Positions 6,676 to 17,981 of a stretch of DNA of 23,264 bases are shown here, piece after piece. The DNA is taken from NCBI GenBank assembly GCA_013416795.1, contig RQSC01000053.1, forward strand, positions 72,473-95,736, read 5' to 3'. The stretch is from Prasinococcaceae sp. CCMP 1430 (Eukaryota > Prasinodermophyta > Palmophyllophyceae > Prasinococcales > Prasinococcaceae). Under the pieces are notes generated by a model, which worked only from the letters and a program-made list of their open reading frames with translations, did no database searches and was not told where the DNA came from. Every line of letters starts with the position of its first letter. The stretch's first letter is position 1. The translations under genes and the position numbers were made by a program.

Positions 6676-9600
6676 TCACGCCACCGCCGCGGCCACCGCG
6701 CCCATGTGCTGCGCGGCCGCGTAGGGGACTTGCCCGACAGGCACGAGGCGCGAGCGATCGCCTCGCGCGCCCTCGGTGCCGGCGGCCACCGCGCGCATCT
6801 GCAAGTCGCCTTCGGTGAACTCCACGCCCAGGTCGGTGAGCACCGTCCCGACCGCGGCGCACATGCGCGAGTGCGCGCGATTCTTGGGGCCGAGGAATTG
6901 CTCGCTGAACGCCAGCGTGTAGCCAATCGTCACGCGGTCCTTCAGCCCTGGTTCGATGGCCGAGACGAGCACGGTTGGTGGCTTCTCGCTCGGGTTGGCG
7001 TAGTTCGCAGGATCGGAGGCCATCAGGCCTTCCACGGCATTCTGAATTTCCTGCCTGTCGCTCGCCGTGAGGCCCATGTCTGGACGTCGATGCGGGTCAG
7101 CACGTGCGCTGGCTACTACGCAGTCTAGCAGATGGCAACGGACGCGCCTGCGAAAGTGTTGCGCGCTCACTCTGCGCGTACGCGCGCGCCCAAACTTGCA
7201 CACAGGCATAGAGAAAGCCTTGGGACCGCGTTCGTGGCGCGCATACGTACCTACGACGAAGACGCAGCCAAGCCACACGCCAGCCGAGCGCGAAAGGTTG
7301 ACGAGCTTCGTGTCGTACAGCTTCGCCGTCGGCACGTACACACGCCGGTTGCAAGAGTCGTCGAAGCCGCAGTAATTGAGCCCTATTTTCCGCACCTTGA
7401 GCCACGTACCGTCCACCGTCAGACAATCGCCCACGTCGAAGGGATGCACTGAGAAAATCAGGATGCACGACTCGAAGAGGGCTTGCAGCCAGCTATAGAA
7501 CACACGTGACGCACACCCCGTCGGCGCGCAGCACGACACAAACGAGCCACGCGGCAAAGGTCAGCAGCGATTCTCCCGCGGAGCTCGAGGCACTGGCGGC
7601 TGACCACCGAGCAACACGGCGAGCATGTCGCACCTGCCGAAGACGAATGTGAACGCCAGCAAACCGCCTGAGATCGCGAGCCAGGCCCCAGTTACGTCCA
7701 CGCCGAGGATGAAGAGGCAGATGAAAAATGCGATGGCGTACGCGATCACGACCAAGATCGTCACCAGCTTCGCAATGGTATGATCGATGTCTTTGAGCGA
7801 CCGGGAGAGGTTTCGCCTCTCCGTGAAGGCCTTCTCCGCGGCCGCGGCGAACTCGTCTGCTCCAGCTAGGCCTGTCTCGTGCGGATCGAAGATACGCCAC
7901 GCACGCGCGCGCATCGAAGGGCTGGGGATAAAATCTTCGAGATCCGCCTCGGTGCACGCGGACCAAGGGCGCCGCGGCGGCATCACCACGTTTGCAAAAA
8001 TGGCGCGCCCGTACGCGCACGCGCCCTCCTTGGTGACGACTTCCAGCCTGACAAGCCCATCCTTGGCCCTAGGCCGTCCAGCGCCCGGGGCACCTGCGCC
8101 ACCGTTCGGGCGACTGTGGACATTCGCATAATACTCGCTCTCTTCCAACTCAGCGTTGTCAACAGAGGGGGCGACGTATGCCACCAGGTTCGTCTTTTTG
8201 ACGAAGGATGTCATGTGCTGGACGTCTTTGTGACTGAAACCTGCCACGGATGCAAAGTCGTTGAGGCTGCCCTTGCTTGTCAGCATGTTGCTAAAGCCAA
8301 ACGTGCTCTTTTTCGTTTTCGAGCCTGCCTCGCCGGCTTCGATGGCACTAGCGGAGCCCGCTGCCAACCCTGCGATGTCAATGGCCGACGAGTCCCCTCC
8401 CATTTCACTCCTGGTGGGCGAGTCTCCTGTCGCAGCAGCCGACCCTCCGCTGGTTCCGCTTGTGCTCGCCTCAGGTGATTCTGCCATCGAAGAGGTGGGC
8501 ACCATTTTGCTGATGTCGGCGAAGGCCTGCCTCCTCTTGGAGGGAGGGCCGTCGCCGCCGCCGGCCATCTTGCGCAGCCGCTTCTTGCGCGCCTTGCATG
8601 GCGCCGCCAGCTTGGCGAGCACCAGCTGCGTTTGCACAGCGTCGTGCAGGCGCACAAAGTTCTGCGAGCGATTGAAGGTCGTGCCGATGTTCTGCGCGAT
8701 GGCGATCGCGACGAGGCGACAGGCGAGGATGGCGACCACGCAGCCCCAGATTTGGTTGAGGGTGCTGTAGGTCCCACTCGCCATGTGGCCTCCAGACCAC
8801 ACAATTAGCCAGATCACGTACCAAACCAAAAATGCCAGGAAGATGGCCGTCGAAGAGCGCAGTTTCATCAGCAGATATAGCAGGCGAGTGTCCTTGGACT
8901 TTGCCACCTCCACTTCGAAGCGCTTGTCTTGATTGTCATCCTCAGCCTTGGACGCCTGAAGTTTTTGGTCTAGGTCGCCCTCCGTCAGCAGCCACCACAG
9001 CCTGGCCAACGCTACGACCCTCGGCAAGAGGACCTTCAGGAAAATGAGCATGATTGGGTAGCCTTGATTCGCGTCGAGTTGAAGCGCGCAGTTGGCGCGG
9101 GCGCGTGTTTTAAGTTGGTCAGCGCGACGCTCGGTGTATCTTTGCGATCGCGCGCGCACTGGCAGGGCGCTGCGCGCACAACGCGTGTTCGACGCACGCG
9201 CGGGCACTCACCGGTTAGCCCCCACCCCGCGAGCAGCAGGCCGCGCCATGCAGCGTCGCGCGTGCCACCCGAGCCAGAGACACCGACGCCGATGGCTGCG
9301 ATGTAGCACACGATGCCGGCAAATACGACCGCGGCGCGCGCGAGCACGTGTGGCGGGAAGCGCGTGGCCGTCGCGGCCCTGCTCGCCAAGTCACGCCCCC
9401 CTGCCTCCATGCCTCGGCGCACCTCCGACAGCACGTGCGCTCCGCTGGTCCGCGTCGGCGGCGGGGCGGTGCCACCGCCCCCCTCCTCCACTGCCTGCTC
9501 ATCGGCCTCTTTGGCCTCGAGCTCTTCCTGGACAGGTTCATCTGCTCGGGGTGTGGGATCATGGCTTGGCCTGCGCGGTATCGCGTCCGCGCCAACACCC

Positions 9601-9983
9601 GCGCCCGCCTCGCCCTCGGCCCCCAACGGAATCGCCGCCCCCCCACCGACCAACGCATTCGTCACGCGCTGGCGCAGCTTGCTCGCGCCGGCATTCACCA
9701 ACAGCCTCCTTCTCGCCCGCGCGGTGTGGCTTTCCACGGGCGCGGTGTGCCGCCGGCCCACCTCGCCGGCGGCGCTGAGCCGCGCCGCGGCGGCTGCGCT
9801 CGCGGACATCCCCCCGACCGCGACCCCCCCCTCGACCGCCGCCAGCCCCCATCGCCGCCTCGTCCCCGCCGCCCCCCACGGCGGCGCACTGTGTGGCAGC
9901 GGGTCGGCGGCGCGCTGCTCCCTCCCGCGCGCGCCCGCCGATGCCGGCAATGCGCACACACACCGCACGCGCAGCCCACGCAT
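6676..9983 (-). CDS. MscS-like mechanosensitive ion channel (plant MSL type), 4 exons
   Basis: A tension-gated membrane channel. On the minus strand the exons are 9983-9212, 9062-7634, 7492-7251 and 7079-6676 (948 aa). Introns are GTGAGT...AAG (149), GTGCGA...TAG (141) and GTACGT...CAG (171), all phase-consistent. About six hydrophobic segments are visible, two around the exon 1/2 join and two more in exon 2, followed by a Ser-rich loop. Exon 2 then has an EF-hand-like stretch (FDPHETGLAGADEF) and two pore-side helices. Exon 3 carries the diagnostic HPFDVGD followed by RRVYVPTAKLYDTKLVNLSRS, written here as separate motifs. This order matches Arabidopsis MSL10-like proteins. The start at 9983 is the outermost ATG; 9809 (890 aa) is an alternative. 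Membrane location, plasma membrane or organelle, cannot be told. Confidence 0.88.
7080..7250 (-). other. MscS-like gene intron 3: 171 bases, stop-free, in frame
   Basis: The donor is TAG|GTACGT and the acceptor GTCCAG, both phase 1. GCTGAC, a branch-point-like word, lies at 7101-7096, with its A 17 bases before the acceptor. Splicing joins the GCVFVV end to DMGLTASDRQ, as expected for the MscS beta/C-terminal domain. The unspliced frame has no stop. Confidence 0.7.
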
Positions 9984-10802
9984 CAAATCCGATCATCACC
10001 AGGGAATGCCGGAATGCGATCCAGAGTGCGCGTGCGCCGCCCGGGGCAGAGCCGTCGATCAATCGGAAACCGGCAGTCCACAGCACCTCGATTTTGCAAT
10101 CGTTTTGACGTGTAGTACTACAGTATCAAATCGGGCAGGCATCGATCACCGGGGAAACGGAATGTCACCCGGATTTTTCTTGAAATGCACCAATCAAATG
10201 TTTGCCCGCGTTTTGAAATGGAACGCCAAAGCGTCGAAGTTTGGCGTGCGGCTGGAACGGGTGGCTGAGAGCCGTCCTCTCCGCACCTTCCGCACCCTCA
10301 TCGCGCTGCAGACGGTCCGCGGGGCTGCGAGCGTGCGTCGGGGGCTCAGCCGGGGTCGCGCGGAGGGTGTTCCTCCGTGGCTCCGCGCGGGCTGGCACCG
10401 AGCGTGGCCGGCCTTGCAGGTTGCGCGCGCGACGCCGTGCGTCCGTCTGGCTGGAGGGCTGGCGGGCCTCTGGCGGCTGGAGCCTGTGGTGATCGCCGGG
10501 TTGTCCGGTGCGCAAACCTTCTTCTTCAGCGGGCGGGACGCGAGCGCGCGCGGCCGGCGGCGACGGGCCGGGGGGAGCCGAGCGAGGGGCGGAGGCCGTC
10601 CCTTCGTCCACGCCGCGTCTGAGTGAGGTGAGGTGGGCGGATCGGACCAGTCGGTGCCACTGGCCTGTTGTGCTCGCCGCAGAGAGGGTAGCGCACGTCG
10701 GGCCGTACCTGCCTACCAGACGCCCGACGCGAACAGCCGCCAATCGACATTCGGGCGACGCAGAAGAGCACAGAGGCTGCCTTGCAGCGTGCCACCGTGA
10801 CG
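9984..10802. other. Divergent spacer between MscS-like channel and sulfotransferase
   Basis: No gene is firmly supported. The AT-richer part (10080-10260) is the probable promoter of the channel gene. It carries TTTTGACG, the 12-bp palindrome TGTAGTACTACA (10111-10122), GGGAAACGG (10152-10160) and TCAAATG (10194-10200). From 10260 to 10700 the DNA is GC-rich. A plus-strand ATG frame at 10198-10626 (142 aa, Arg-rich) is probably fortuitous. Confidence 0.5.
10111..10122. repeat. 12-bp perfect palindrome TGTAGTACTACA
   Basis: This perfect palindrome lies in the AT-rich island upstream of the channel gene. Its 10-base core GTAGTACTAC recurs at 1618-1627 upstream of kinesin. A dimeric binding site is possible. 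Confidence 0.75.
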
Positions 10803-12686
10803 ATGGCGGCCTACATGGTCCGTGCGCTTGCGGTCATGCTTCTCTTCGCGCCTGCGGTGCTTGGAGTCGACCGTCAGCAGCAGCCTCCCATCATGCGTGC
10901 CGTGTACGAACGCGCGCGCAGACGAAAACCACGGGTGCGGGAATATGCGCCCGAGAACAACAAAACGCTGCCCCGCGTCGATGCCGACACGTTGCTCGCA
11001 GTCAAGGATGCGGCGCGCGAGGCGGTGGCGAGTGGAGCTCCTGACGCCGTCGTGTATTGGATGCACCAACGGAAAGCCGCTGGGGACCTAGGTGCGTTCG
11101 GCCCAGCATGCGCCCGACAGTGCCGCGACATCTGCGCCCAGGCACAGACCAGCCAGAGGACGACGCAGCGGCGTGCGTGTGCTGATTTTCGCCGAGTCAT
11201 CGCAACTCAAACACGCCCGTGGTGCGCCACACGCGCGATCCTATCGCCTCCTGTTGCGCGCGCGTACACGAAGTGGTCGGCTGCCGCGAAGAGCACCCTG
11301 GCGACGAGAGAACTCGGGCGTGCGCGAAGCGGTGGTCGATGCTTGCAAACACGAGCGCGCTGGCGGTGACGAACGAATACATTGGGGTGCCCTCCGGCTG
11401 CGTCGGCGTGCCGCCCGCCAGGCTGGACGAGAGCACCTGGCTGGCTCCCGCGGAGCGACAACCTCGCGCGCCAAATCCGGCAGTGTTTATAGGGGTGGTT
11501 CGAGAGCCGCTGAGCAGATGGGAGTCAGAATTCAACTATGGCGCCATGGTCTACTCCCTCCCGCCAATCGTCGAGCTGTTCCTGCCTCGCGGTTTTGATG
11601 CGCCCGGGTACGCGATGAGGGGGCATTTTCGCTACGCGCTTTCGCGCACCCTTGATTGAGTGCGCTGCAGGCGCAGAAATCGCGTCGACCTTAGAGTGCA
11701 GAATTCGCATTGACCTTGAAGTGCTCACCACCCCCACCCCCACCCACCGCTTGCGGACGCGCCACAGGAGCTACTGGGACCGCGTGGCCGCGCCTCAGTT
11801 GCGCGCGCTGGAGAGAGCTCCCCCAGGAGAAATGCTCAGGAATGACCCTCTCGGTGATGTCTACCGGCAGGTCGTTCGTGCGCTCGGCCTCCAAGGAAAG
11901 CTTTCGCCTCGAGACGATGCTACTCCAGAGGAGATCGCGGCCGCCGTGGCCGCCTTTCGAAGCTGGATGCGCAACGAGTGGCATCGGGCACCTCGCTGCA
12001 ACCCGCGACGTCTGGCGAAATCGAGGATCGGGAACATCATGTCCGAGTGCTATCTGTCAAATCAGATGACGCGCATGCTCGCGAGCAACGTGTGCTTGTG
12101 CGGTCTCTACGAGGCCGCTCACCACGTGCACAGCGTCGCCCCAGAAAAGTGGATCGTCTTCAACGACTGGGAAGAGCTCGGCGCGCTCAAAGACGGTGCC
12201 TTGACCCCCGATGGGGTCAGCCACACGTCATCCAGTCCAGATGGGAAGAGGCACGTCCTTCCGCCCAACCGGGGGCCAGCGCGCGTGGGCCAGAGGACAG
12301 GTTGTCCTTTGGACTACCCTGGGCGTGACCCAGATGCGCCGCCACCTCCCGTGACCGAGGCCGACTTCGAACGCGCCAAGGAGGTCGCTCGCCGCTTCCA
12401 CGCGCTCATGCCAATGGACCGCGTCTTTAAGGAACCGGCCACATTTGTGAGCATGCTGCGCGGGCTCGCGGGGTTCAACATTTCTGAGGATTTTGCGATG
12501 GCCCCGAACGAGCACGCTACGACTCTCACACTGAAGGTGCTCGAGGTGCCCGGCATCCGGCAGGCCCTGGAGGAAGACAACGAGTGGGACATTGCACTGT
12601 ATCGCTACGTGCACGACGAGCTCTGGGAGGCGGGGCGCGCGTGCGCGCGCAAGCGCGAAGTGGAAGGCCAGTCTGCGCGATGCTGA
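10803..12686 (+). CDS. Secretory-pathway sulfotransferase, 3 exons
   Basis: Probably transfers sulfate from PAPS to a glycan or other polymer in the Golgi or outside the cell. Exons 10803-11091, 11274-11607 and 11768-12686 give 513 aa. Introns are GTGCGT...AAG (182) and GTACGC...CAG (160). Residues 1-21 form a signal peptide or anchor (VRALAVMLLFAPAVLG). The 5'-phosphosulfate loop is MHQRKAAG (87-94), followed by DL rather than the usual T/S. The 3'-phosphate motif is VVREPLSRW (171-179), with Arg173 and Ser177 intact. Later segments such as YLSNQMTRML, DFERAKEVARRF and NEWDIALYRYVHDEL also fit the Sulfotransfer_2-like family. The acceptor of intron 1 is the least certain; 11292 also keeps the frame. 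The start is the first of two ATGs before the hydrophobic core. Confidence 0.82.
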
Positions 12687-13002
12687 CTGGCAGCGCACAT
12701 GTATCTTGAAAAATGTTTACCGAGCGCACCTCCCGCTCGTACTCATTAGGGGCGCGCGGGCGCGCCAGTCAGGCAGGCCCCAAGGTGGGTCCGGCCGTCG
12801 CCGGCCCCGGCGCGCGATTGTCGCCATTTGTTAGTCCGCAGTGTGCTCGTCGCGCGAGGCAGGCAAGAACATCTCCAATACCGCAGCTCCTGACATTTCC
12901 AGAAAACGCGCTGTCGCATGTTCGTTTGTGTTTGCAGTCCGTCCGCGGCGTCGCTCGCAGGTGTCGCCGGCGAGCCATGTCGCTTGTCGACCTTGTCCTC
13001 AA
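12687..13002. other. Convergent 3' spacer between sulfotransferase and RecQ
   Basis: Both neighbours end here. I see no gene. The left part has A-rich words (TTGAAAAATG near 12708) and an inverted GGCGCGCGGGCGCGCC block near 12750-12766. The right part has no canonical AATAAA on either strand, so the polyadenylation sites are unidentified. Confidence 0.5.
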
Positions 13003-16000
13003 TCAATCGCCCCTCGCGCCATCACCGCCGTCGCAAAAGCGCATGTCGACCTCCGTGGCATCGAATGCGCGCGCAAACGCCCCGCTGCCGCCATCGCCGC
13101 TCGACGGCTTCATCCTCGCCTGCTCGCGAGCGCTGAGGTGCTGAAGCTCTAGCGGTGGCTCCATGGGGACAATGCCACCCGAGGAGCGCCGCTGGGCCTG
13201 TGAGCCAGGCGTGCGCTTGCCACCGTGGCCAGCGCTCGCGCCACCGCTGGTGCTGCGGCGTCTCTTGCCCTTGCCGCGGCCTGCACCCGCGCCCAGCACC
13301 CTGTCAATGTTTTCTTCGTCGCTCGAGCCCAAGTCGATCGGCGACAACCAGGCAGGTGGGCTCGGCGGGGGCGTGCCGCGCGGCTGGCTCGGGCCGATGC
13401 CAGGGTGCCCTGCGCTCGCCTTGTTGAGTGATAGCTGCAAGCGCCGACCCTGCGTCTGCGTGCCCAGTGGACTACTCAGGTGATGCTGAGGCTGCTGCGA
13501 CTGCTGTTCGCCTTGCTGCGGGTGTTGCTCGCTTGGCTGCTGCGCGCACCACTGCTGCTGGTTCTGCTGGTTTTGTTGCTGGTGCACGGGTCGCGACACG
13601 TCGACCCAACCGTTCTCGTTGGGCGGCGACCTAGTCGGCTCGGGAGACGGCGGAGGCATGAGGCCAGGGTCCGGCTCGCACAAGCGCTTTTCGACCATGA
13701 CCTTGTGCATCGCCTGCCTGAAGAACTCTCCGTACTTGGCCACTACGCGGTGGCCCACGCCGCTGATTTTCTTCATCTCATCCAATGTTGGCAGCCTGGG
13801 CGCGCTGCGCGCAGCCATTTCAGCCAAGACCTTCAGGGCCTTGGTGCTCAGAATGTGGTAGCTGTGCTTGCCGTTGATCGAGGCCTGCTTGCGGCGCTCT
13901 GTCTCGAGCGCGGTCTCTAGTTCCTCGGCGAGGATGAGCAGGTCGCCCGACATTGGCGCGTTGCCATCGCCGTCGCCATCCTGCGACTCGAACTGCGCCT
14001 CGCGAATGGGCGCGGCCGGGGCACGCTCGCGCGCTGAAGAAGCCATGAGCGCCCTGTTTGCGTCCTTTTTCTTTCCCGCCCTGCCGCTCCGCGGTACCCT
14101 CTCCTGATGCAGAGCTGGCTCGACGTCGTCGTCGCTGTCCTCAATGAGGATCTGCTCAGCGCGCGGCGCGCGGCGAACTTTGCGCGTCGGCGGATTGGCC
14201 GCGCCCGAAGCGCCTCCAGCAGCCGGTAGCGGACGCGCTCCCTCCTGCTGCACCGAGCGAGGGCCGCCGGCAGCGCGCGCCCCCCCACCAGCAACCGACG
14301 CCTTGCGATCGACCTTCAGCAGGACGGCCTTCTTGCCAAAAAAGATGTCGCGAGCGATGCCGCGCTCCTGCGGCGTGTCCACGCGCAGCGACACGATCGG
14401 GCTCCCATACTTCGACACCTGCAACTCTTCAACGATCGCGCCGACGCAGACGAGCCTGTGCAGCAGACGAGTCACCATGGTCTTGTCGCCCAGCATGTCC
14501 TTGCCAGCACCGAAGTGCACAAAGTTGGACTTGTTGCCGCCGGGTGCGTTACTGTTGATCCACTTGGAGTTCGCGCCCCAGAAGATGTCGATGATCTGCG
14601 ACGCGTTTCGGCCGTAGCGCGCCTCGGCGTCGATGAGCTCGAGCATCTTTTTCGCGCCCTCTGTGACGTCCACCTCATCGACGACGAGCGAGCCCTTTCT
14701 CAGCCGCTGGCAGTTGTCGCACGTTGCACGGCAGGCGTTTGCATCGAACGGTTGCTGGAAGTGCTGCAGAAGCTGCACGCGGCGGCAGTCCATGGAGTTC
14801 TCGCAGTAGGCCACAACATGGTGCAGGTTGTCAATGTGGTGCTGCTTCTGGGTCTCGAGCTTCTGCCTGTAGTCCTGGGTGCGCGCCCTCTCCATCTGCT
14901 CCTGATGGCTGCGCACGATCAGGGACTTGTGGCGGTGAGCGTCACCGTAGGTGTACAGTACCATGCAGTGGGCCATTTGGCCGTCGCGGCCAGCACGGCC
15001 GGCCTCCTGTTGGTATGCCTCCATGCTCTTGGAGATGCTGGAGTGCACCACGAATCGGACGTCAGGCTTGTTGATGCCCATGCCGAAGGCGATCGTCGCA
15101 CAGACGATGCGGGTCTGATCGTTCGCCCACGCGTTGTGCACCTCCGTGCGCCGCTGGGCGGGCGCCTTCGCGTTGTAGAAGTCCACGTGCTTCCGCGAGC
15201 GTCGAAGCTTGCGTAGCGTGGCCTGCACGCGCGGGTTTGGGCTGCGCTGATTTTCCTTCATCCACTGCTGGAAGTGCCCGTTGAGGTGCTTGCTGTACTC
15301 CTCCGTGTCGGCCACTGACAGGCAGTAGACGATACCTACGGACGCCAACAGCTCTTTCTCCACCAGGAAATCGAAAATCTGTTGGGCGACCTTCTTCTTG
15401 CCGCCGCCTGACTTGCGCACGCTGAACTCAAGATTGGGGCGGTTGAAGCTCTGGCTAAAAAGCACCGGCTCGTGAAGCTTCAGGCTGGCGCTCATGTCGC
15501 GCACGACGTTGCCCGTGGCGGTGGCCGTCAGTGCGACGATGGGCACGCGTGGGAACCTCTCCTTCAGCACGCGCAACTTCTGGTAGTCGGGACGGAAATC
15601 GTGCCCCCACTGGCTGATGCAGTGTGCCTCGTCAATGACCACGCGCGCGAGCATGCTCATCCTGTCCAGGCGCTCAAGCCCGTTCATGAGCTGGTTGCTG
15701 GCACTCACTTTCTCCGGGGTGACGTAGATAAGCTTGTTCTGCGGGTTGCCAGAGTAGATGTCGTCCATGATCAATCGGTTGCTTTCACCGTGCGACTCAA
15801 AGCTACCGAGCGCCCCGGCGCCGATGCCAAGCGCGTCGAGCTGCGATACCTGGTCGTGGATCAGGCTGACCAGTGGAGATACCACGATGGTAACGCCCGG
15901 GTGACCGTTAGGGGGAGCAGTGACGGCGGGGAGCTGGTAGCAGAGCGACTTGCCGCCGCCTGTGGGCATGAGCACGATGGTGTCGTTGCAGCTGAGAATG

Positions 16001-17859
16001 CTATTCACGATCTCCAGCTGGTGCGGCCGGAACGCGCGGAGACCGAAGAACTGCTGCAGATTCTCTTGCAGCTGGCTCGACCACGGGAAGTTCGTGCGGC
16101 GCAGGTGCGCCATTGTGTTCCCATCGCGCGGCTCGTGCACCTTGGCGAGCATCATGATCTCAGTCTGAGGCTCGATCGCCGCTGGCATCATGCTGGGCTG
16201 ACCGTCGCCACCTACGTAGGCCGGGGGATCGGATATGTATGGGCCCGGGCCGCCGCCACCAGGTCCATGCGGCTGGCACCGTGGCGGACCACCGGGCCCC
16301 GGCAGATGCCCCTGCCCGCCATGCCACCCTTCAGGCGCGCCTATGTGCGGCCCGCCTCTCTCTCCGCCGAAGTTGCAACCACCGACGCCACCATAGCCGC
16401 CACCCTGACCTGACTGTGGGGCGTTGTGAGGCGGCGGTTCACTGTTTCCAGCGCCGTATGCGGGCCCGCCGGCCTGCATGGCGTGGCCGCCGTGCGCTGC
16501 CCCGTGTGATGGCTGCTGCTGGGCGGGCATGCCACCGTTCGGGTAGCCGTGCACCGGCGCGCCGTGCTGCTGACCACCTCCGTCGTAAGGTGCAACACCC
16601 TGGCCACCATTCGAGAACCCAGCTGCCGTGGAGGCATGGGCGAAGCTGCCAGCCCCGAAAGCGGGAGAGGCGCCCTGCTTGACGACCTCCTGTAGCGCTC
16701 GTCGCCGAGCCCTGAGCTCCTTCTTGCGAGCTTGCAGGCGCTCCGTTTCATCAGGTGGTGGATCCTCATCCAGCGCGTCGTTCACGTCGGCAAGTTCGCT
16801 GTTGACCTCGTTCAGCTCACGCTGAGCATTCATGTCCACGGCTGGCGAGCGAATGTGCTGCTGCTGTAGCTGCTGCGGCGGCGGCTGCCCTCGCTGTTCA
16901 GGAGGCCCAGAGCTCCCCCCTGCCCCTTTGGCAGTCGCAGCTGCGACCATGCCATCGAGGTCGATCTCATTGAAGAGGTCATCCATCGGATCAGACTGCG
17001 CGGGCGCGCTGGGCATGGCTCGCCCACCACCGGGCGCATCCCCGCCGAGCGGTGGCGGGCCGCGCCGATTCCAGTCCGGGGAGGGATCCCTTCGTGCCCT
17101 CGGCTGCGCCGACGTCGGCGGTGGCTGCGAGAAGTTGCCGCCAGACCTTGGCGGCGGGCCTTGCGAAATGTCCGGCTGGCCGCCTCCATACTGGGCGCCA
17201 CCATTCCCGCCGTGGATCGGCACGTGCTGGGACGCCAACCCCGAGTGTCGCTGCGGCTGCTGCTGCTGCTGTCGCTGCGGCGGCTGCTGCGGCTGTTGCT
17301 GTACCGACGCCGACGGAACTGGCGTCACAGGAGGTGGAGCCTGCTGCACTGGTGGCTGTCTCTGCTTTCGTGGCACCGCCTGGACGGGTGCAGTCACTCC
17401 TGGCGCTACGGCTCCTTTCGAGAAGTTGCCCCCTTGCAGGACCGAGAGCGCGCGCCTCCCCGTAGCGACGTCAGGTGCGCCCGCGCCTGCGCGCGCTGGG
17501 CACGGACATGCCTTGCGCGCCGCCTCGGCTACCACGAAGCCCGCGGATGCCGGCGAGCCGTGTGCCCCCGCAGCTCCGCCCCCGCGCTGCCCGCCGCCCC
17601 CCCCGCCCTGCGCGAGCCTGCCGAGGTGCATCGCAAGGTTGTTGCGCACGCCGCCGTCCGCGCCGCACGTTCGCGCGCCGCAGATGCTGCGGCGATGCGC
17701 GCGCGCCCGCTCCGCCTCTTCGCAGTGCGAACCGGCATCAACGCGGCGGAGCTCGCCCCGCGAAATCCGCCGGCGGCGAATTCGCGCGCGCCGCGGGCGC
17801 CAAAAAACTCCCCCCCTCGCACCGTTTCGGTGCGTTTCGATGGCGGCGTGCGCATGCAT
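13003..17859 (-). CDS. RecQ DNA helicase, BLM-type, single exon
   Basis: An ATP-dependent 3'-5' DNA helicase for recombination and replication-fork repair in the nucleus. 1618 aa, no introns. The N-terminal 560 residues are Gln/Gly/Pro-rich, except for a predicted helical hairpin at about 343-397 ([19 protein letters not shown] to [12 protein letters not shown]). Walker A is MPTGGGKS (631-638), motif II is DEAH (743-746), then TATATG, and motif VI is QEAGRAGRD (951-959). Zinc-binding candidates are Cys1019, Cys1043, Cys1047 and Cys1050. An RQC winged-helix region follows, and an HRDC domain spans about 1307-1380. The full helicase-RQC-HRDC order indicates BLM/Sgs1/RECQ4A rather than short RecQ1 types. 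The basic tail probably includes a nuclear signal (GKGKRRR). Residue numbers count from 17859. That ATG lies inside a palindrome and the next, 17631, removes 76 Arg-rich residues, so the start is uncertain. Confidence 0.95.
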   Translation of the reverse strand: MHAHAAIETHRNGARGGVFWRPRRARIRRRRISRGELRRVDAGSHCEEAERARAHRRSICGARTCGADGGVRNNLAMHLGRLAQGGGGGGQRGGGAAGAHGSPASAGFVVAEAARKACPCPARAGAGAPDVATGRRALSVLQGGNFSKGAVAPGVTAPVQAVPRKQRQPPVQQAPPPVTPVPSASVQQQPQQPPQRQQQQQPQRHSGLASQHVPIHGGNGGAQYGGGQPDISQGPPPRSGGNFSQPPPTSAQPRARRDPSPDWNRRGPPPLGGDAPGGGRAMPSAPAQSDPMDDLFNEIDLDGMVAAATAKGAGGSSGPPEQRGQPPPQQLQQQHIRSPAVDMNAQRELNEVNSELADVNDALDEDPPPDETERLQARKKELRARRRALQEVVKQGASPAFGAGSFAHASTAAGFSNGGQGVAPYDGGGQQHGAPVHGYPNGGMPAQQQPSHGAAHGGHAMQAGGPAYGAGNSEPPPHNAPQSGQGGGYGGVGGCNFGGERGGPHIGAPEGWHGGQGHLPGPGGPPRCQPHGPGGGGPGPYISDPPAYVGGDGQPSMMPAAIEPQTEIMMLAKVHEPRDGNTMAHLRRTNFPWSSQLQENLQQFFGLRAFRPHQLEIVNSILSCNDTIVLMPTGGGKSLCYQLPAVTAPPNGHPGVTIVVSPLVSLIHDQVSQLDALGIGAGALGSFESHGESNRLIMDDIYSGNPQNKLIYVTPEKVSASNQLMNGLERLDRMSMLARVVIDEAHCISQWGHDFRPDYQKLRVLKERFPRVPIVALTATATGNVVRDMSASLKLHEPVLFSQSFNRPNLEFSVRKSGGGKKKVAQQIFDFLVEKELLASVGIVYCLSVADTEEYSKHLNGHFQQWMKENQRSPNPRVQATLRKLRRSRKHVDFYNAKAPAQRRTEVHNAWANDQTRIVCATIAFGMGINKPDVRFVVHSSISKSMEAYQQEAGRAGRDGQMAHCMVLYTYGDAHRHKSLIVRSHQEQMERARTQDYRQKLETQKQHHIDNLHHVVAYCENSMDCRRVQLLQHFQQPFDANACRATCDNCQRLRKGSLVVDEVDVTEGAKKMLELIDAEARYGRNASQIIDIFWGANSKWINSNAPGGNKSNFVHFGAGKDMLGDKTMVTRLLHRLVCVGAIVEELQVSKYGSPIVSLRVDTPQERGIARDIFFGKKAVLLKVDRKASVAGGGARAAGGPRSVQQEGARPLPAAGGASGAANPPTRKVRRAPRAEQILIEDSDDDVEPALHQERVPRSGRAGKKKDANRALMASSARERAPAAPIREAQFESQDGDGDGNAPMSGDLLILAEELETALETERRKQASINGKHSYHILSTKALKVLAEMAARSAPRLPTLDEMKKISGVGHRVVAKYGEFFRQAMHKVMVEKRLCEPDPGLMPPPSPEPTRSPPNENGWVDVSRPVHQQQNQQNQQQWCAQQPSEQHPQQGEQQSQQPQHHLSSPLGTQTQGRRLQLSLNKASAGHPGIGPSQPRGTPPPSPPAWLSPIDLGSSDEENIDRVLGAGAGRGKGKRRRSTSGGASAGHGGKRTPGSQAQRRSSGGIVPMEPPLELQHLSAREQARMKPSSGDGGSGAFARAFDATEVDMRFCDGGDGARGD
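17818..17834. repeat. Perfect 7-bp hairpin near RecQ 5' end
   Basis: CGCACCG and CGGTGCG flank the loop TTT. It lies 25 bases inside the longest RecQ frame. Its presence beside other palindromes suggests that this stretch is promoter or leader rather than coding. Confidence 0.65.
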
Positions 17860-17862
17860 GCG
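17851..17862. repeat. 12-bp palindrome CGCATGCATGCG over the first RecQ ATG
   Basis: This perfect palindrome contains the outermost RecQ start codon (17859 on the minus strand). Its first nine bases recur at 17982-17990 within a larger palindrome. The CATGCA core resembles plant RY elements, though that family link is inference. Confidence 0.7.
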
Positions 17863-17981
17863 ATTCGGCCATGATTACAAGCCCTAAAGAGTCGACCCCA
17901 AACATGCGGCGCGATGCGACCTTCGAAAGTTCGAGAGGCATCCGCGGAGCGCCCCGAAACTGAAACCTCAGGTGCGCAGCA

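Noticed and set aside
9313-10626. 437-codon plus-strand frame, including an ATG frame at 10198-10626
   Set aside because: The left part is antisense to the channel's first exon. The 142-residue ATG frame has a mildly presequence-like start (MFARVLKWNAKASK) but then becomes Arg/Gly low complexity, and it lies in the probable channel promoter.
14458-16413. Long plus-strand frames opposite RecQ
   Set aside because: Shadows of the helicase domain, which is beyond doubt on the minus strand.
17230-17320. CTG/CAG-rich tract that looks repetitive
   Set aside because: Encodes the Gln-rich N-terminus of RecQ; it is not a CRISPR array or tandem satellite.
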